37,554 bases of DNA from Lysobacterales bacterium (GCA_022844165.1 JALHMH010000042.1:1-37554); one strand, 5' to 3'. Positions 8,749-18,551 are shown, counted from the first letter of the stretch. Made by a program: numbers and translations. The notes: generated by a model from the sequence alone, not told the origin.

Positions 8749-11748
8749 TCAGGGTCCGATGTAGGTGAGCCGGCGCGAGACAAAGCCGTCGACCAGGAGC
8801 GTGCCGCTGGTTCCCGGGTCGACGCCGCCGACGATGCCAAAGAGCGCCGAGGCAATCGCTTGCCCCGAGTTGTTGACGGCGGCCACGTGGCCGGCGAGGA
8901 CGCCGTCGACGTAGAGCAGCAGGTACCCGTTCGCCGCCGGAGCCTGCGCCGCACGCCACTCGATCTCGATGGAGGAGGCCAGGGAGACAGGTACCTGAGG
9001 AGTGGCTCGGAGGACACCACCGTTGTCAACAACCCGAGCGACGATCCGGTAGCCAGACGCTACGCGGCGCAGGGCCACTCGCACCTTGGCATCCGTCGAA
9101 GAGCGAACAACCAACACGTTGAACTCGTCGCCCGTGGCCATTGTGAGATTGGCGCCAGTCGGGGCCGGATTGAGCTGGAACCGCGCACGGTAGCGCTGCT
9201 GTGATTCGACAAGGTCGTGACGAACGTAGGCGACGTCAGCGGCACCACCCTGGACGCTCACGGCAAGCGACCATGGCCCGTAGCTCCCGCCGCCGGGGTT
9301 GCTCAGGGTGGTCAACGAACCTGCGCCGCCGAGGACGCTGGTCGTCCAGGCTGAAACGTCGCCGGAGTCGAACCAGTCGGCGAAGAGCTTGTCGCGGCTG
9401 CAAAGCGGATTGGCGACGGGGTCCTGCCGCGGGAATCCGAGCATCTCGGCGCCATCGGTGTTCCCGTCGCAGTCGGAGTCCGCTACGGCCGGGTCCGGAC
9501 CGACCAGTCGCTCGAAGCCATCGATGACACCGTCGCTATCCGCGTCCGCGTTGGGGTAGGCCCAGCCCAGGCACGAACGACCGTGGAGCACCTGGGTATA
9601 GCCGCTGGCGCTCATCGTCCCCAGCTCGTTGGCCGGGAAGATCGCCGTGTCATCGAGCGGAGCGTTGTAACGGCGCAGCACGGCCACGGTGCCCGCCGGC
9701 TGGCACGAGACGTCGTCGCAGGTGGTATCGGTGCCGCAGCTGGGATAAAGGTAGCCCTCAATGCCGTCGAGGTAGTAACCGGCCCCGTGGTCCGCGACCA
9801 CCTCGGTGGTGAGCACGTCATAGCGGTGATCCCGATTGTTGCCACCGCTGGCGAAGCGGCTCAGTCGATAGAGCGGCACCAGAGGCTGGCCCCCGGGAAT
9901 CGGGTTGTTTTCGGTGGACAGAACGTGGAGTGACGCCTTCGGACTGCCGTTCGGGCAGGGCGTCAGCTCGCAACCGGGCAGTGTGCCCGGAACCGCAGGG
10001 CCGATCGTCGAGTACGTGGCGCCGTTGCTACCCCGGACCGCCGCCACCGCCATCTGCGGCACCGAGGTGTAGAAGTGATCGGTGGCGGTGCTACCGTAGA
10101 GGCTGTACAGCGGCGTTGCGCGATTGCGGATCACCCGGCCGGCGATTCGGCCGAGCGTGTCCTCCACGTTGCCCAGCGCGTTCGGGTAGCCGTAGCCGAG
10201 TTGTGGGGTCCATTGAGTTGCCTGGCTTGCGCGGCTGATCATCCCGGCCCGGATGCTGTCGTGACTCAGAACGGGATCGACCGACCGCAGCAACCCGGCA
10301 AGACCACTGATGTGCGGTGCCGCCATCGAGGTACCGGTGCACAGCCCGTAACCCGTGCCAGCGCCCGGGAGGCCGCTGTCGGCGCAGCCGGTACCGGGGT
10401 TATGGACCTGGCCAGTGTAGAACGTGGAAACCACGTCCCGTGCCGGTGCAACCAGCTCTTGCTGCGCGCCTGTGTTGGAACCGAAGCCAGAGTTGGAGAA
10501 CCAGAGGTTAGCCGGGAACTGGAGACCGCCGACCGCGATCACCCGTGGATCGCGCGCGGGAAACGCGATCTGCTGGGCCGTTGAGTTTCCCGAAGCCGCC
10601 ACCATGGTGACCCCCCTTCTATGCGCGTGGCGCAGCGCCGAACAGTAGGCGATCTCGTTGGTGGGCGGCGGCTCGGTCACAGTGCACGCCGGATGGATAC
10701 TTTTGCCGAAGCTCATGTTGATGACCTGCGCGCCCATGTCTACCAGGCGTGTGATGGCCGCAACGATGTTCTGGTCTTGCTGGATTTGTGTCACGTCGGC
10801 GTTATGAATCTGGCAAGCGACGTTGACGCAGGGTATCAGGTTGCTGGTGCGAGCGAACATCAGGCCGTTGCTCCAGCCAGAACCGGCGACTCCGGTGGAG
10901 TTCCCGGTGGTGGCTGCGATGATTCCGGAGACGTGTGTGCCATGGCCGGCGAAGTCCGTCACTCCGATCTGGCCGGGAGTACCGCCGACGACCGTCTCGG
11001 GCTGCAGCTCGTCGACACAGCGGTCTGGCTGAACCGGGTTGCCGACGTCGACGGCGAAGCGGCGACGGAAGTTGCCTTGCTGGAAAAGCGTGGTACCACC
11101 CACGCGGTGAAAGGCCCGCAGATCCTCGTGGCCGGTCTCGAAGCTGACGCCGGGGCAGTCGGGGGTCTGGATCTCCAGTCCGGTGTCGGCCACGCCGACG
11201 TAGCCGCGGCCGCGCGCATAGTCCCACGCCGCAGGAAAGTTGAGGAGGTGGAGGCCCCACTGCGGACCCTGTGTGCCGGGCGTTTGGGGGAAAAGGGGAT
11301 CGTTCGGTTGCAAGAACAGCTCGACGGTACCATTTTCCTCCACCGTCCGCACACTCGGGTCGCCTAACAGAATCTGTGCGGTGGCTTCGAGATCGGTCGA
11401 GGCGGGGTAAGCGATTACGACAGCCCTCTCGAGTCGAGCCCGTGGATCTTCCGGGTTGGCTTGCAGCCACGCCAGGAAATCGCCGGATGCGCGCTCAGCC
11501 AGCAGCGGGCGAGCGGCGATAGGGCTGCCGCTGGAAAACGCCCCGGGTAGAGCTTCGTGCTTGCTGATCGCATCAGCCAGGTCGTCGGGCGACGGGGCTT
11601 GCGGCGCGGGAGCCAGCATCACGATCAATTCGGTAATTGGGGATTCGGCGAAGGTCGGCTGGGCGTAACCGGCCAGGATGCCGAGCATAGGTAGGCTACA
11701 GAGCAACGCGGCTCTGTCAGCTCGAGACCTGTGAGTACTTCGGAACAT
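8749..11748 (-). CDS. Secreted S8 subtilisin-like serine peptidase, multidomain
   Basis: A 999-residue exported protease. A signal peptide covers residues 1-34 (cleavage after TFA). A propeptide runs to about 150. The S8 catalytic domain has D188 (GVADTG), H269 (AGHGTHVSG), the oxyanion N388 (AASGNS) and S474 (GTSMAAPH). After about 560 come DUF5648-like segments (PLYSLYGSTATDHFYTS, PLYRLSRF). Then an Asp-rich calcium-binding stretch (NADADSDGVIDG, VADSDCDGNTDG) near 760-790. Last is a beta-rich, LamG-like tail beginning LFADWFDSGDVSAW. I start at MFRST: AAAGGAG lies eight bases before this ATG, whereas the frame continues 20 residues upstream without a site. Divergent from the membrane regulator. 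Confidence 0.93.
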   Translation of the reverse strand: MFRSTHRSRADRAALLCSLPMLGILAGYAQPTFAESPITELIVMLAPAPQAPSPDDLADAISKHEALPGAFSSGSPIAARPLLAERASGDFLAWLQANPEDPRARLERAVVIAYPASTDLEATAQILLGDPSVRTVEENGTVELFLQPNDPLFPQTPGTQGPQWGLHLLNFPAAWDYARGRGYVGVADTGLEIQTPDCPGVSFETGHEDLRAFHRVGGTTLFQQGNFRRRFAVDVGNPVQPDRCVDELQPETVVGGTPGQIGVTDFAGHGTHVSGIIAATTGNSTGVAGSGWSNGLMFARTSNLIPCVNVACQIHNADVTQIQQDQNIVAAITRLVDMGAQVINMSFGKSIHPACTVTEPPPTNEIAYCSALRHAHRRGVTMVAASGNSTAQQIAFPARDPRVIAVGGLQFPANLWFSNSGFGSNTGAQQELVAPARDVVSTFYTGQVHNPGTGCADSGLPGAGTGYGLCTGTSMAAPHISGLAGLLRSVDPVLSHDSIRAGMISRASQATQWTPQLGYGYPNALGNVEDTLGRIAGRVIRNRATPLYSLYGSTATDHFYTSVPQMAVAAVRGSNGATYSTIGPAVPGTLPGCELTPCPNGSPKASLHVLSTENNPIPGGQPLVPLYRLSRFASGGNNRDHRYDVLTTEVVADHGAGYYLDGIEGYLYPSCGTDTTCDDVSCQPAGTVAVLRRYNAPLDDTAIFPANELGTMSASGYTQVLHGRSCLGWAYPNADADSDGVIDGFERLVGPDPAVADSDCDGNTDGAEMLGFPRQDPVANPLCSRDKLFADWFDSGDVSAWTTSVLGGAGSLTTLSNPGGGSYGPWSLAVSVQGGAADVAYVRHDLVESQQRYRARFQLNPAPTGANLTMATGDEFNVLVVRSSTDAKVRVALRRVASGYRIVARVVDNGGVLRATPQVPVSLASSIEIEWRAAQAPAANGYLLLYVDGVLAGHVAAVNNSGQAIASALFGIVGGVDPGTSGTLLVDGFVSRRLTYIGP

Positions 11749-11834
11749 AGATGCTCCTTTCGGATTTGTGTGGGTTTGCCAGCGCACGACCGGTAAGGCC
11801 GTGCGCAAACAGCATCAATTCGCGCGACGCAAAG

Positions 11835-11871
11835 AGTCCCGATGTTTATGCGATTTTTTTGCGATATCGAG
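11835..11871 (-). promoter_or_regulatory. Upstream block shared with the small exported gene, copy 2
   Basis: The + strand reads agtcccgatgtttatgcga, then TTTTTTTGCGATATCGAG, the counterpart of 8601-8638. It lies about 87-123 bp before the subtilase ATG, a normal distance for a promoter or operator. The rest of 11749-12133 holds no gene; it also has to contain the promoter for the divergent regulator. Confidence 0.45.
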
Positions 11872-12133
11872 CGCTGAGCATTCGATTTGCGAGGCCGGGG
11901 CGCCGTTCGTCGCCAAGGCCAGATGCCTGGATCAAGCGCCTGAATGCCTCCTCCAGTAGCGCACCGGTCAGCGAGCAAGCTGATTCTGGTAAGTCCAATG
12001 GTGGCAAGGCGGCGATTCTGCCGGCTGGCTTGTAGGTACCTGCGGATCGTTCGGCGTTACATCCCGCTTAGCAATCGTCTGCAACAAAACCGGCACTATG
12101 CGTGTGCCCCAGACTGATTGCGTTTGATTACAA

Positions 12134-14329
12134 GTGACACATCCTGCTCACGAACCGCCGGGACATGCGTTCGAATTCCGCCGGCTCTTGCTGGGCAATC
12201 GATTGGTCGATTTCGATGCGCACCGAATTGCCTATGGTGGCGCGGAGCTGCGGATTCGCCCCAAATCGATGGCGGTCTTGTGCGCTTTGGTCGCTGCGAA
12301 AGGTGAGCCGGTCTCCCGCGAGCAATTGCTGGATCGCGTTTGGCCGGAGACATGCCCCACGGACGAAGTTATCACGCAGGCCATCGTCGAACTACGACGG
12401 GCGCTGGATAGGTCGTCCAATCCTTTGTGTTGGATCGATACCATCCCCCGTGTCGGCTATCGATTGGTTGGTGAGGTTCGAGCGAGCAACGACGAGGACA
12501 GCGACCATCCAAGCATCTTAGCGGATGCAGCGAGCGCGGCGGCGGAGGTCCGCGTATCAGTTCAGCCTGGCGCTCAGGAAGAAGCTCAAAAGAGTGCCCA
12601 GTGGCCACTCAGAACGCTGTGGCTCACAGGTGCTGTGGGCATCTCCCTGCTTGCCGTCGTCGCCGTGCATTCGCGCGTGGGACCCGGTCCGGGCTCCCTC
12701 GCCACGTCGCCGATATCGTCGCCTGTCGTGACCTGGCTGACATCCAAACCAGAACGTGAAATGTATCCGTCGCTATCTCCGGATGGTTCGCAATTCGCAT
12801 ACACGGAGAGCTCCGCCAGCGGCGGTCGATCGCGAATCGTCGTCCGCGATGTGGACGACGCAGCCAGCCTCAGGATCTTTAGTCATCCGCCGCCAGGTCA
12901 CTACGATACGTACCCCGCGTGGTCGCCTCGCGGCGATGCCATCGCCTTCATGCGCGGCGCTCGCAACTCGTGCGCAATTCTGCTGAAGTCGCTCAGCGGG
13001 AATGAGCGAAAGTTGATTGACTGCGGAGCCAATGTTCTCACCTATTTGGAGTGGCATCCCGATGGCCGTCGTTTGTTGACGTTGCGCAAACCAGCAGATC
13101 CCGGGGTTTGCACTATGATCCATCTGGTCGACGTTGAGACCGGCGAATCGAGCGCGCTTCCTTACACGCCGCTGCCCATCGGCCGATGCGACGTTGAGGC
13201 GCGCATTTCGCCCGATGCACGTTGGATTGTTTTTCGCCGCGGTCGAGCACCCAATTCCGACCTCTGGCTCGTGCCGGCTGTCGGCGGTACGGCTCGTTTG
13301 CTGGCACCCCTGGACGCGGAAATCCGCGGTTTCGATTGGCGCGACGATAGCGCCTCGCTGCTCGCCTCTTCCGACCACGAGGGCGCTCGCGCTCTGTACC
13401 TCGTGTCGTTGAACGGCGATGTCGAGCAGGTGAGCAAAGAGGCATTGCTCTTTCCGCGCACCGCTACGTCGGTGAAACTTGCTGCGGCGCACGTCGAGCA
13501 GCGACTCGTTCGGATTCGGGCCGCGCCCGCCGATGGCAATGTCGTGCCAACCGCCGCAAGCCGATCCGATTTCATGCCTCGGCCAGCACCGCACGGGTCG
13601 CGCCTGGCCTTCGTCTCGCAGCGAAGCGGCTCGGACGAGATCTGGCTGCACGAGGCCGGATTGCCTGCGCCGAGGCAGTTGACCTCAATGGGCAGTGGTC
13701 GCTTCGACAGTCTGGAATGGTCAAGCGACGCGCAACATCTGGTCGCCGTGAATCGAGGATTGACGGGTCGGATGCACATCATCGATGCGACCACCGGCGA
13801 GTCGCGCGCCTTAACCGGCGAAGACCAAAAGGTGCGATTCGCCAGCTTTGGCCGTGATGGTCGATTCATCTATTACTCCAGCAATCGCGGCAGTCGCTGG
13901 CGCATTTGGCGTATGCGTATCGATGGCAGTGGGGCCGAGAGCCTCTACGATGTCGATGCGATCGATCCCCGTGAGGCGATCGATGGTGCTTTGTTCTACG
14001 TAAAGGAATCGGCCGTGGGATTGCACCGACTCGACCTGCAGAGTTTTGAGGAACGGCAACTGACCACGGAGGTCTGGTTGCACAACATCGGCGAGTACAC
14101 GGTGCACGAAGATGCAGTCCGGTTCGTGGCATTGAGCAGCCGTGGCAAGCAGCAGTTGATGTTTCAGTCCTGGCGTGGTCGCAATGAGCTCGACGAGCCG
14201 CAGCCCGTAGCGGTCGAATTCAAGGACCCACTTACGGCCGGCGAACTGGTCCTCGCCGCCGATCAACAGCGCTGGTACTACACCGTGATCGAACACGAAA
14301 GCACGGACATCGCTTTGGTCCGATGGTAA
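12134..14329 (+). CDS. CadC/ToxR-type membrane regulator with TolB-like propeller
   Basis: A 731-residue one-component regulator. Residues 15-113 are an OmpR/PhoB-type winged helix (LRIRPKSMAVLCALVAAKGE, SREQLLDRVWPE, TDEVITQAIVELRRAL, IDTIPRVGYRL). One membrane helix lies at about 160-180. The remaining 550 residues are presumably periplasmic, with PD40/TolB-like WD40 blades (YPSLSPDGSQFAYTE, YPAWSPRGDAIAF, FASFGRDGRFIYYSSNRGS). DNA binding at the membrane with periplasmic sensing is the known mode of CadC/ToxR proteins; the ligand here is unknown. It starts with GTG and has a weak ribosome site. It is divergent from the subtilase gene, so control of that gene and of the small exported gene is a reasonable guess. 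Confidence 0.88.
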   Translation: MTHPAHEPPGHAFEFRRLLLGNRLVDFDAHRIAYGGAELRIRPKSMAVLCALVAAKGEPVSREQLLDRVWPETCPTDEVITQAIVELRRALDRSSNPLCWIDTIPRVGYRLVGEVRASNDEDSDHPSILADAASAAAEVRVSVQPGAQEEAQKSAQWPLRTLWLTGAVGISLLAVVAVHSRVGPGPGSLATSPISSPVVTWLTSKPEREMYPSLSPDGSQFAYTESSASGGRSRIVVRDVDDAASLRIFSHPPPGHYDTYPAWSPRGDAIAFMRGARNSCAILLKSLSGNERKLIDCGANVLTYLEWHPDGRRLLTLRKPADPGVCTMIHLVDVETGESSALPYTPLPIGRCDVEARISPDARWIVFRRGRAPNSDLWLVPAVGGTARLLAPLDAEIRGFDWRDDSASLLASSDHEGARALYLVSLNGDVEQVSKEALLFPRTATSVKLAAAHVEQRLVRIRAAPADGNVVPTAASRSDFMPRPAPHGSRLAFVSQRSGSDEIWLHEAGLPAPRQLTSMGSGRFDSLEWSSDAQHLVAVNRGLTGRMHIIDATTGESRALTGEDQKVRFASFGRDGRFIYYSSNRGSRWRIWRMRIDGSGAESLYDVDAIDPREAIDGALFYVKESAVGLHRLDLQSFEERQLTTEVWLHNIGEYTVHEDAVRFVALSSRGKQQLMFQSWRGRNELDEPQPVAVEFKDPLTAGELVLAADQQRWYYTVIEHESTDIALVRW

Positions 14330-14462
14330 GACGCCGATCAAGTCGCGCGGCGGCAATACGATCCCTTCCGTGTCGAAGCGGGTATGGATACCCGACGACA
14401 ACAATCCGGCGAATTGCGAAACACCGCGCTATGCTCCGGCGCTGAATTCGATTGTGCCGCCG

Positions 14463-15422
14463 ATGAATCCCTCTTTTCTTGATTTCGAACAACCGATCGC
14501 CGAGCTGGAAGCGAAGATTGCCGAACTGCGTTACGCAGGCCAGGGCAACGCGCTGAACATCGAAGAGGAGATCGGCAGGCTGAAAGATAAGCTGCGCGCG
14601 AAGACCGAGGCGATTTTTGCCAATCTTTCGCCGTGGCAAATCGCCCAATTGGCGCGCCACCCGCAGCGGCCGCATTTTGTCGACTATACGCCGCTGCTAT
14701 TCGATGAATTCCATGAGATCAAGGGCGATCGGCACTTCGCCGATGACCCGGCGATTATCACGGGTTTGGCGCGGATCGGCGGGCGCAGCGTGATCGCCAT
14801 CGGCCATGAAAAGGGTCGTGACACTAAAGACAAGGTGCGCCGCAACTTCGGCATGCCGCGCCCGGAAGGTTATCGAAAAGCGCAACGTGTGATGCAGATG
14901 GCCGAACGCTTCGCTTTGCCGGTGCTGACGTTTATCGATACGCCCGGGGCCTATCCCGGTGTCGGCGCGGAAGAACGCGGCCAGTCCGAGGCGATCGCGA
15001 AGAATCTGGAGGTCATGAGTGAGTTGCGCGTGCCGATTCTGTGCACCGTGATTGGCGAGGGTGGTTCGGGCGGTGCCCTGGCGATCGGCGTTGGCGATCG
15101 CACGCTGATGCTGGAGTACGCGATCTATTCAGTGATCTCGCCCGAAGGATGTGCCTCCATCCTGTGGAAAAGCGCGGAGCGCGCGCGCGATGCGGCCGAT
15201 GCGATGGGCATTACCTCCGCACGTTTGTTGCAGCTGGGCCTGATCGATCAAGTGGTCGATGAGCCGCTCGGTGGTGCGCACCGTGACACGGCGGGAATGG
15301 CCAGAACGCTCAAAGACACGCTGCTAAGACAACTGGACGGACTGGAGCGCATCGAAGCCAAGAGCCTGGTCGAAGCGCGCTATCAACGTCTGCGCGGTTA
15401 TGGATCGCAACGCGTCGAGTAG
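14463..15422 (+). CDS. accA: Acetyl-CoA carboxylase carboxyltransferase subunit alpha
   Basis: A 319-residue AccA, the usual length. With AccD it moves the carboxyl group from biotinyl-AccB to acetyl-CoA to make malonyl-CoA for fatty acid synthesis. It has the N-terminal MNPSFLDFEQPIAELEAKI region, the DTPGAYPGVGAEERGQSEAI block near residue 160, and the glycine-rich GEGGSGGALAIGVGD near 200. I start at MNPSFL; a longer frame from 14370 adds 31 unconserved residues. Its end overlaps the start of tilS by 23 bp. dnaE, often directly upstream, is absent here, replaced by the membrane regulator. Confidence 0.97.
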   Translation: MNPSFLDFEQPIAELEAKIAELRYAGQGNALNIEEEIGRLKDKLRAKTEAIFANLSPWQIAQLARHPQRPHFVDYTPLLFDEFHEIKGDRHFADDPAIITGLARIGGRSVIAIGHEKGRDTKDKVRRNFGMPRPEGYRKAQRVMQMAERFALPVLTFIDTPGAYPGVGAEERGQSEAIAKNLEVMSELRVPILCTVIGEGGSGGALAIGVGDRTLMLEYAIYSVISPEGCASILWKSAERARDAADAMGITSARLLQLGLIDQVVDEPLGGAHRDTAGMARTLKDTLLRQLDGLERIEAKSLVEARYQRLRGYGSQRVE

Positions 15423-16734
15423 CCCACTCCCGCTCCTGCGAGCCTGCATCGAAAGCACACGCGGGCCGCTGACCGTGGCCTTCAGCGGCGGGGCGGACAG
15501 CACCGCGCTGCTGGTCGCATGCGCGCATAGCGAATCCGCCCGCAGCATGGGACTGCGCGCACTGCATGTGCATCACGGGCTGCACCAGGACGCTGATGCC
15601 TGGGCAGAGCACTGCACAGCAGTCGCTGCCGCACTCGGTATCGCGCTGATCGTCGAACGCGTGCAGGTCGATCCCCGCGGACAGGGCATCGAGGCGGCGG
15701 CGCGCGCCGCCCGGTTCGCCGCGTTCGAATGCCACATCGATGGCGGTACACTGCTGCTGGCGCAGCACCAGGACGATCAGGCCGAAACGGTGCTGCTGCG
15801 CTTACTGCGCGGCGCGGCAATCGACGGTGTCGCGGCGATGCGCGCCAGGCGCTCGCTCGGTAGCGGCGAGTTGCGGCGCCCTTGGTTGACCTTACCTCGC
15901 GCCACGATCTTGTCGTGGCTGCGCGAAACAGCGCCGATGCTGCGTTGGCTGGACGATCCCGCCAACATCGATCCCAAGTTTGATCGCAGTTTTGTTCGCC
16001 ACGGGCTGTTGCCACAGATCGTCGCCCGTTTTCCCGCAGCGCGCGAGCGCCTCGCGCGTTTTGCCCACCTGGCGCGCGAGCAACAAGATGAGATCGATCG
16101 TGCAGCCGCCCAGGCGCTGGCGAGTTGCCGTCATCTCGACAGGGCCTGCCTGGACCTGGATGGTCTTGCGGTCTTGTCGCCGGCGATCCGTCGCGGCGCG
16201 TTGCGACAATTCGCGCTCGAGCGATATGGCTCGATGCCTGGATTTCATGAACTGGAACGCATCGAGCGTGAAGTGATCGGCGCGCGCGAGGACGCCGATC
16301 CACAACTGATCGTCGGCAATTACGTGTTCCGCCGTTATCGGCGCACCTTGTACCTGCTGCCGATCATCCAAACCGAGCCGATCGTTGTCGAAACGGTCTG
16401 GCCGGCGGGCGCGGAACGTGTTCCGTACGGTCCGCTGACACTGCGCGCCATGGATCGCGTTGGTGGCCAAGTCGCAGTTCCCAGCACACTTCGCCTCTGC
16501 AGCCGCCAGGGTGGAGAGCGTATGCAGGTGCGCGCAGGCGGTCCGCGTCGCGAGCTTCGCGACCTGTTTCAGGAGCTTTCGGTGCCGCCCTGGCAGCGCG
16601 CGAGAACGCCTTTGCTCTATGCAGGATCCACCCTGGTGGCCGCCATCGGCGTGATTGCAAGCGATGCGTTGGCGAACATCTGGCCTGGGTTGCGCATCGC
16701 TGCCGAGCGTAGCCAACAATGCTCGATGGTCTGA
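15400..16734 (+). CDS. tilS: tRNA(Ile)-lysidine synthase
   Basis: A 444-residue enzyme that ligates lysine to C34 of the CAU anticodon of tRNA-Ile2, so that it reads AUA. The N-terminal PP-loop SGGADS is at 29-34. LLLAQHQDDQAETVLLRLLRG is the typical TilS helix (about residues 118-138). The middle domain and the C-terminal domain (PFDELFQ-like RDLFQELSVPPWQRARTPLLY) complete the family layout. It is translationally coupled to accA by a 23-bp overlap. Odd: the final residues SQQCSMV and the stop codon are encoded inside an inverted copy of the dispersed repeat (16709-16750), so the native end was probably replaced. The catalytic parts are intact. Confidence 0.95.
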   Translation: MDRNASSSPLPLLRACIESTRGPLTVAFSGGADSTALLVACAHSESARSMGLRALHVHHGLHQDADAWAEHCTAVAAALGIALIVERVQVDPRGQGIEAAARAARFAAFECHIDGGTLLLAQHQDDQAETVLLRLLRGAAIDGVAAMRARRSLGSGELRRPWLTLPRATILSWLRETAPMLRWLDDPANIDPKFDRSFVRHGLLPQIVARFPAARERLARFAHLAREQQDEIDRAAAQALASCRHLDRACLDLDGLAVLSPAIRRGALRQFALERYGSMPGFHELERIEREVIGAREDADPQLIVGNYVFRRYRRTLYLLPIIQTEPIVVETVWPAGAERVPYGPLTLRAMDRVGGQVAVPSTLRLCSRQGGERMQVRAGGPRRELRDLFQELSVPPWQRARTPLLYAGSTLVAAIGVIASDALANIWPGLRIAAERSQQCSMV

Positions 16735-16750
16735 GGCGAAGCTTCGTCAG
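16709..16750 (-). repeat. Dispersed repeat module A (partial copy R2) overlapping the tilS stop
   Basis: Read on the minus strand this is module A of the repeat: the hairpin arms gaagcttcgcctc, then agaccatcgagcattgttggct, about four differences from R1. Modules B and C are absent. It covers the last seven codons and the stop of tilS. Confidence 0.8.
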
Positions 16751-16755
16751 CCGTT

Positions 16756-16786
16756 GAGTCTGGCAAGGCCCGGGCTTGCCAGACTC
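16756..16786. terminator. Bidirectional hairpin between convergent tilS and sat/cysC
   Basis: A perfect 12-bp inverted repeat: arms GAGTCTGGCAAG (16756-16767) and CTTGCCAGACTC (16775-16786) around GCCCGGG. It sits 21 bp after the tilS stop and 28 bp after the stop of the opposing gene, so it could end transcription from both. Only a short pyrimidine run (ctcttcc) follows on the + strand. Confidence 0.7.
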
Positions 16787-16814
16787 TTCCGCATCCACTG
16801 AGGTTCCGCCGGGG

Positions 16815-18551
16815 TTAGACCACGCCACGGGCAATCAACAACTCCAGCACCTGGCGCGCCAGATCGGCCGGCTCGCCGCTGGCGCCATCGACGCGCAACG
16901 CCGGACTTTCCGGCACCTCGTATGGATCGCTGATGCCGGTAAACTGCTGGATCTCACCGCTGCGCGCTTTGGCGTACAGCCCTTTGCGATCGCGCGCTTC
17001 GCAGGCTTCCAGCGACGTGCTGACATGCACCTCGACAAACTCCCCGCCGGCGTCTAACGTAAGCTTCCTGACCTCGGCGCGCGCAGCGGCGAAGGGTGCG
17101 ATCGGGGCGCAAACCGCGATGCCGTTATGCCTGGCAACTTCACTGGCAACAAAGCCGATGCGCGTGACATTGGCGTCGCGATCTTCGCGTGAGAATCCCA
17201 GACCCTTGGACAGATGTTTGCGCACCACATCGCCATCGAGCAGCGTCACCGGCCGCGCACTGCGCTCCAGGATCAGGCTGATCAGCGCATTGGCGAGTGT
17301 CGATTTGCCGGAGCCGGACAATCCGGTAAACAGCACCACCGCGCCCTTTGCCGCCACACCCGGATGGCGCTCGCGCAGAACCTGCACAACATCGGGGAAA
17401 CTAAACCACGCCGGAATTTCGGCGCCGCTCGACAAACGCTGCCGCAGTTCGGTGCCGGAGATATCGGTGATCTGATCGTCCGCCTGAGCTTCCGGCGCGG
17501 GCAGATAGGCTTGCCGTTTGGCCGAATAAACGTAGGCCGGAAACGCAACGATCTGGATGCCGAGCTCGGTCGCGTGCTGCTGCACCAATTCTTGCGCGGC
17601 CAGCGGCGCGTAGAAGGGCTTGCCGGATTTGTCGTTACCTGGCCCGGCGTGATCGCGGCCGATGATGAAATGCGTGGCGCCATAGTTCTTGCGAATGATC
17701 GCGTGCCACAGCGCTTCGCGCGGACCGGCCATCCGCATCGCCAACGGTAACAGCGACAGTTTGGCGTTGCCCGGCGTGTAGTGCGGTAACACGGCTTGAT
17801 AACACCGTACGCGTGTGAAGTGATCGATATCGCCAGGTTTGGTTTGGCCGACGACTGGATGCAGCAACAATTTTGCATCGACACTTTGCGCGGCGCGCTG
17901 GGTGAGTTCGAAGTGCGCACGGTGCAGCGGATTGCGCGTCTGGAACGCAACAATTCGCGTCCACCCGTTCGCCGCAAACCAACTGCGCAATGTCGCCGGC
18001 GTGTGGCGGTCGCCGCGAAAGTCGAAGTGCCGCGGCAATTCAATACCGCGAACCCGGCCGCCCAGATAAACGGGCTGCGTGTGGCCGACCAGCGCGGCTA
18101 CGCCGGGATGGGTCACGTCGCTGGTGCCGAACACCGCCTGCGCTTCGGCGTGGCGATCCGGCGTGTAGATCGACTCGATATCGAGTATCGCCAGCGGCGC
18201 ACCCTCGACGTCCTTCAACGCGATCGATTGGCCGACGGCCACGCGCCCCGCGAACGCGGTCGACACATCGAGCACGATCGGCATCGGCCACAACGTACCG
18301 TCCGCCAGTCGCAATTCACGGACGACGCGCTGGTAGTCGCCCTCATTGAGAAATCCGGTCAGGGGCGAAAACCCACCGGTCAGCAGCAGCTCCAGATCAT
18401 TGAGCTGTCGGGCTGTGAGGTCGTGGCCGACCAGTGCCGCGGCCTCGCGCCTGGCCTGCGCTATCTCATGCTCGGCGAGCAGCAGGTTCTTCAGGTCGCC
18501 GCCATGGGCGGGAAAGCTTGTAGGTGTGGTCAATGTGGCAGTCTTGGTCAT
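16815..18551 (-). CDS. sat/cysC: Bifunctional ATP sulfurylase / APS kinase
   Basis: A 578-residue fusion. The N-terminal ATP sulfurylase (Sat type, not CysDN) makes APS from sulfate and ATP; its motifs are QTRNPLHRAH at 204-213 and GRDHAGPG near 303. The C-terminal APS kinase makes PAPS; its P-loop GLSGSGKST is near 410, followed by LLDGDVVRKHL and GFSREDRD. This supplies PAPS for the CysH enzyme next door, so the operon is complete without cysD/cysN. I start at MTKTATL; a longer frame to 18638 runs back into cysH. It is last in the minus-strand cysJIH operon, 70 bp after cysH. Confidence 0.95.
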   Translation of the reverse strand: MTKTATLTTPTSFPAHGGDLKNLLLAEHEIAQARREAAALVGHDLTARQLNDLELLLTGGFSPLTGFLNEGDYQRVVRELRLADGTLWPMPIVLDVSTAFAGRVAVGQSIALKDVEGAPLAILDIESIYTPDRHAEAQAVFGTSDVTHPGVAALVGHTQPVYLGGRVRGIELPRHFDFRGDRHTPATLRSWFAANGWTRIVAFQTRNPLHRAHFELTQRAAQSVDAKLLLHPVVGQTKPGDIDHFTRVRCYQAVLPHYTPGNAKLSLLPLAMRMAGPREALWHAIIRKNYGATHFIIGRDHAGPGNDKSGKPFYAPLAAQELVQQHATELGIQIVAFPAYVYSAKRQAYLPAPEAQADDQITDISGTELRQRLSSGAEIPAWFSFPDVVQVLRERHPGVAAKGAVVLFTGLSGSGKSTLANALISLILERSARPVTLLDGDVVRKHLSKGLGFSREDRDANVTRIGFVASEVARHNGIAVCAPIAPFAAARAEVRKLTLDAGGEFVEVHVSTSLEACEARDRKGLYAKARSGEIQQFTGISDPYEVPESPALRVDGASGEPADLARQVLELLIARGVV

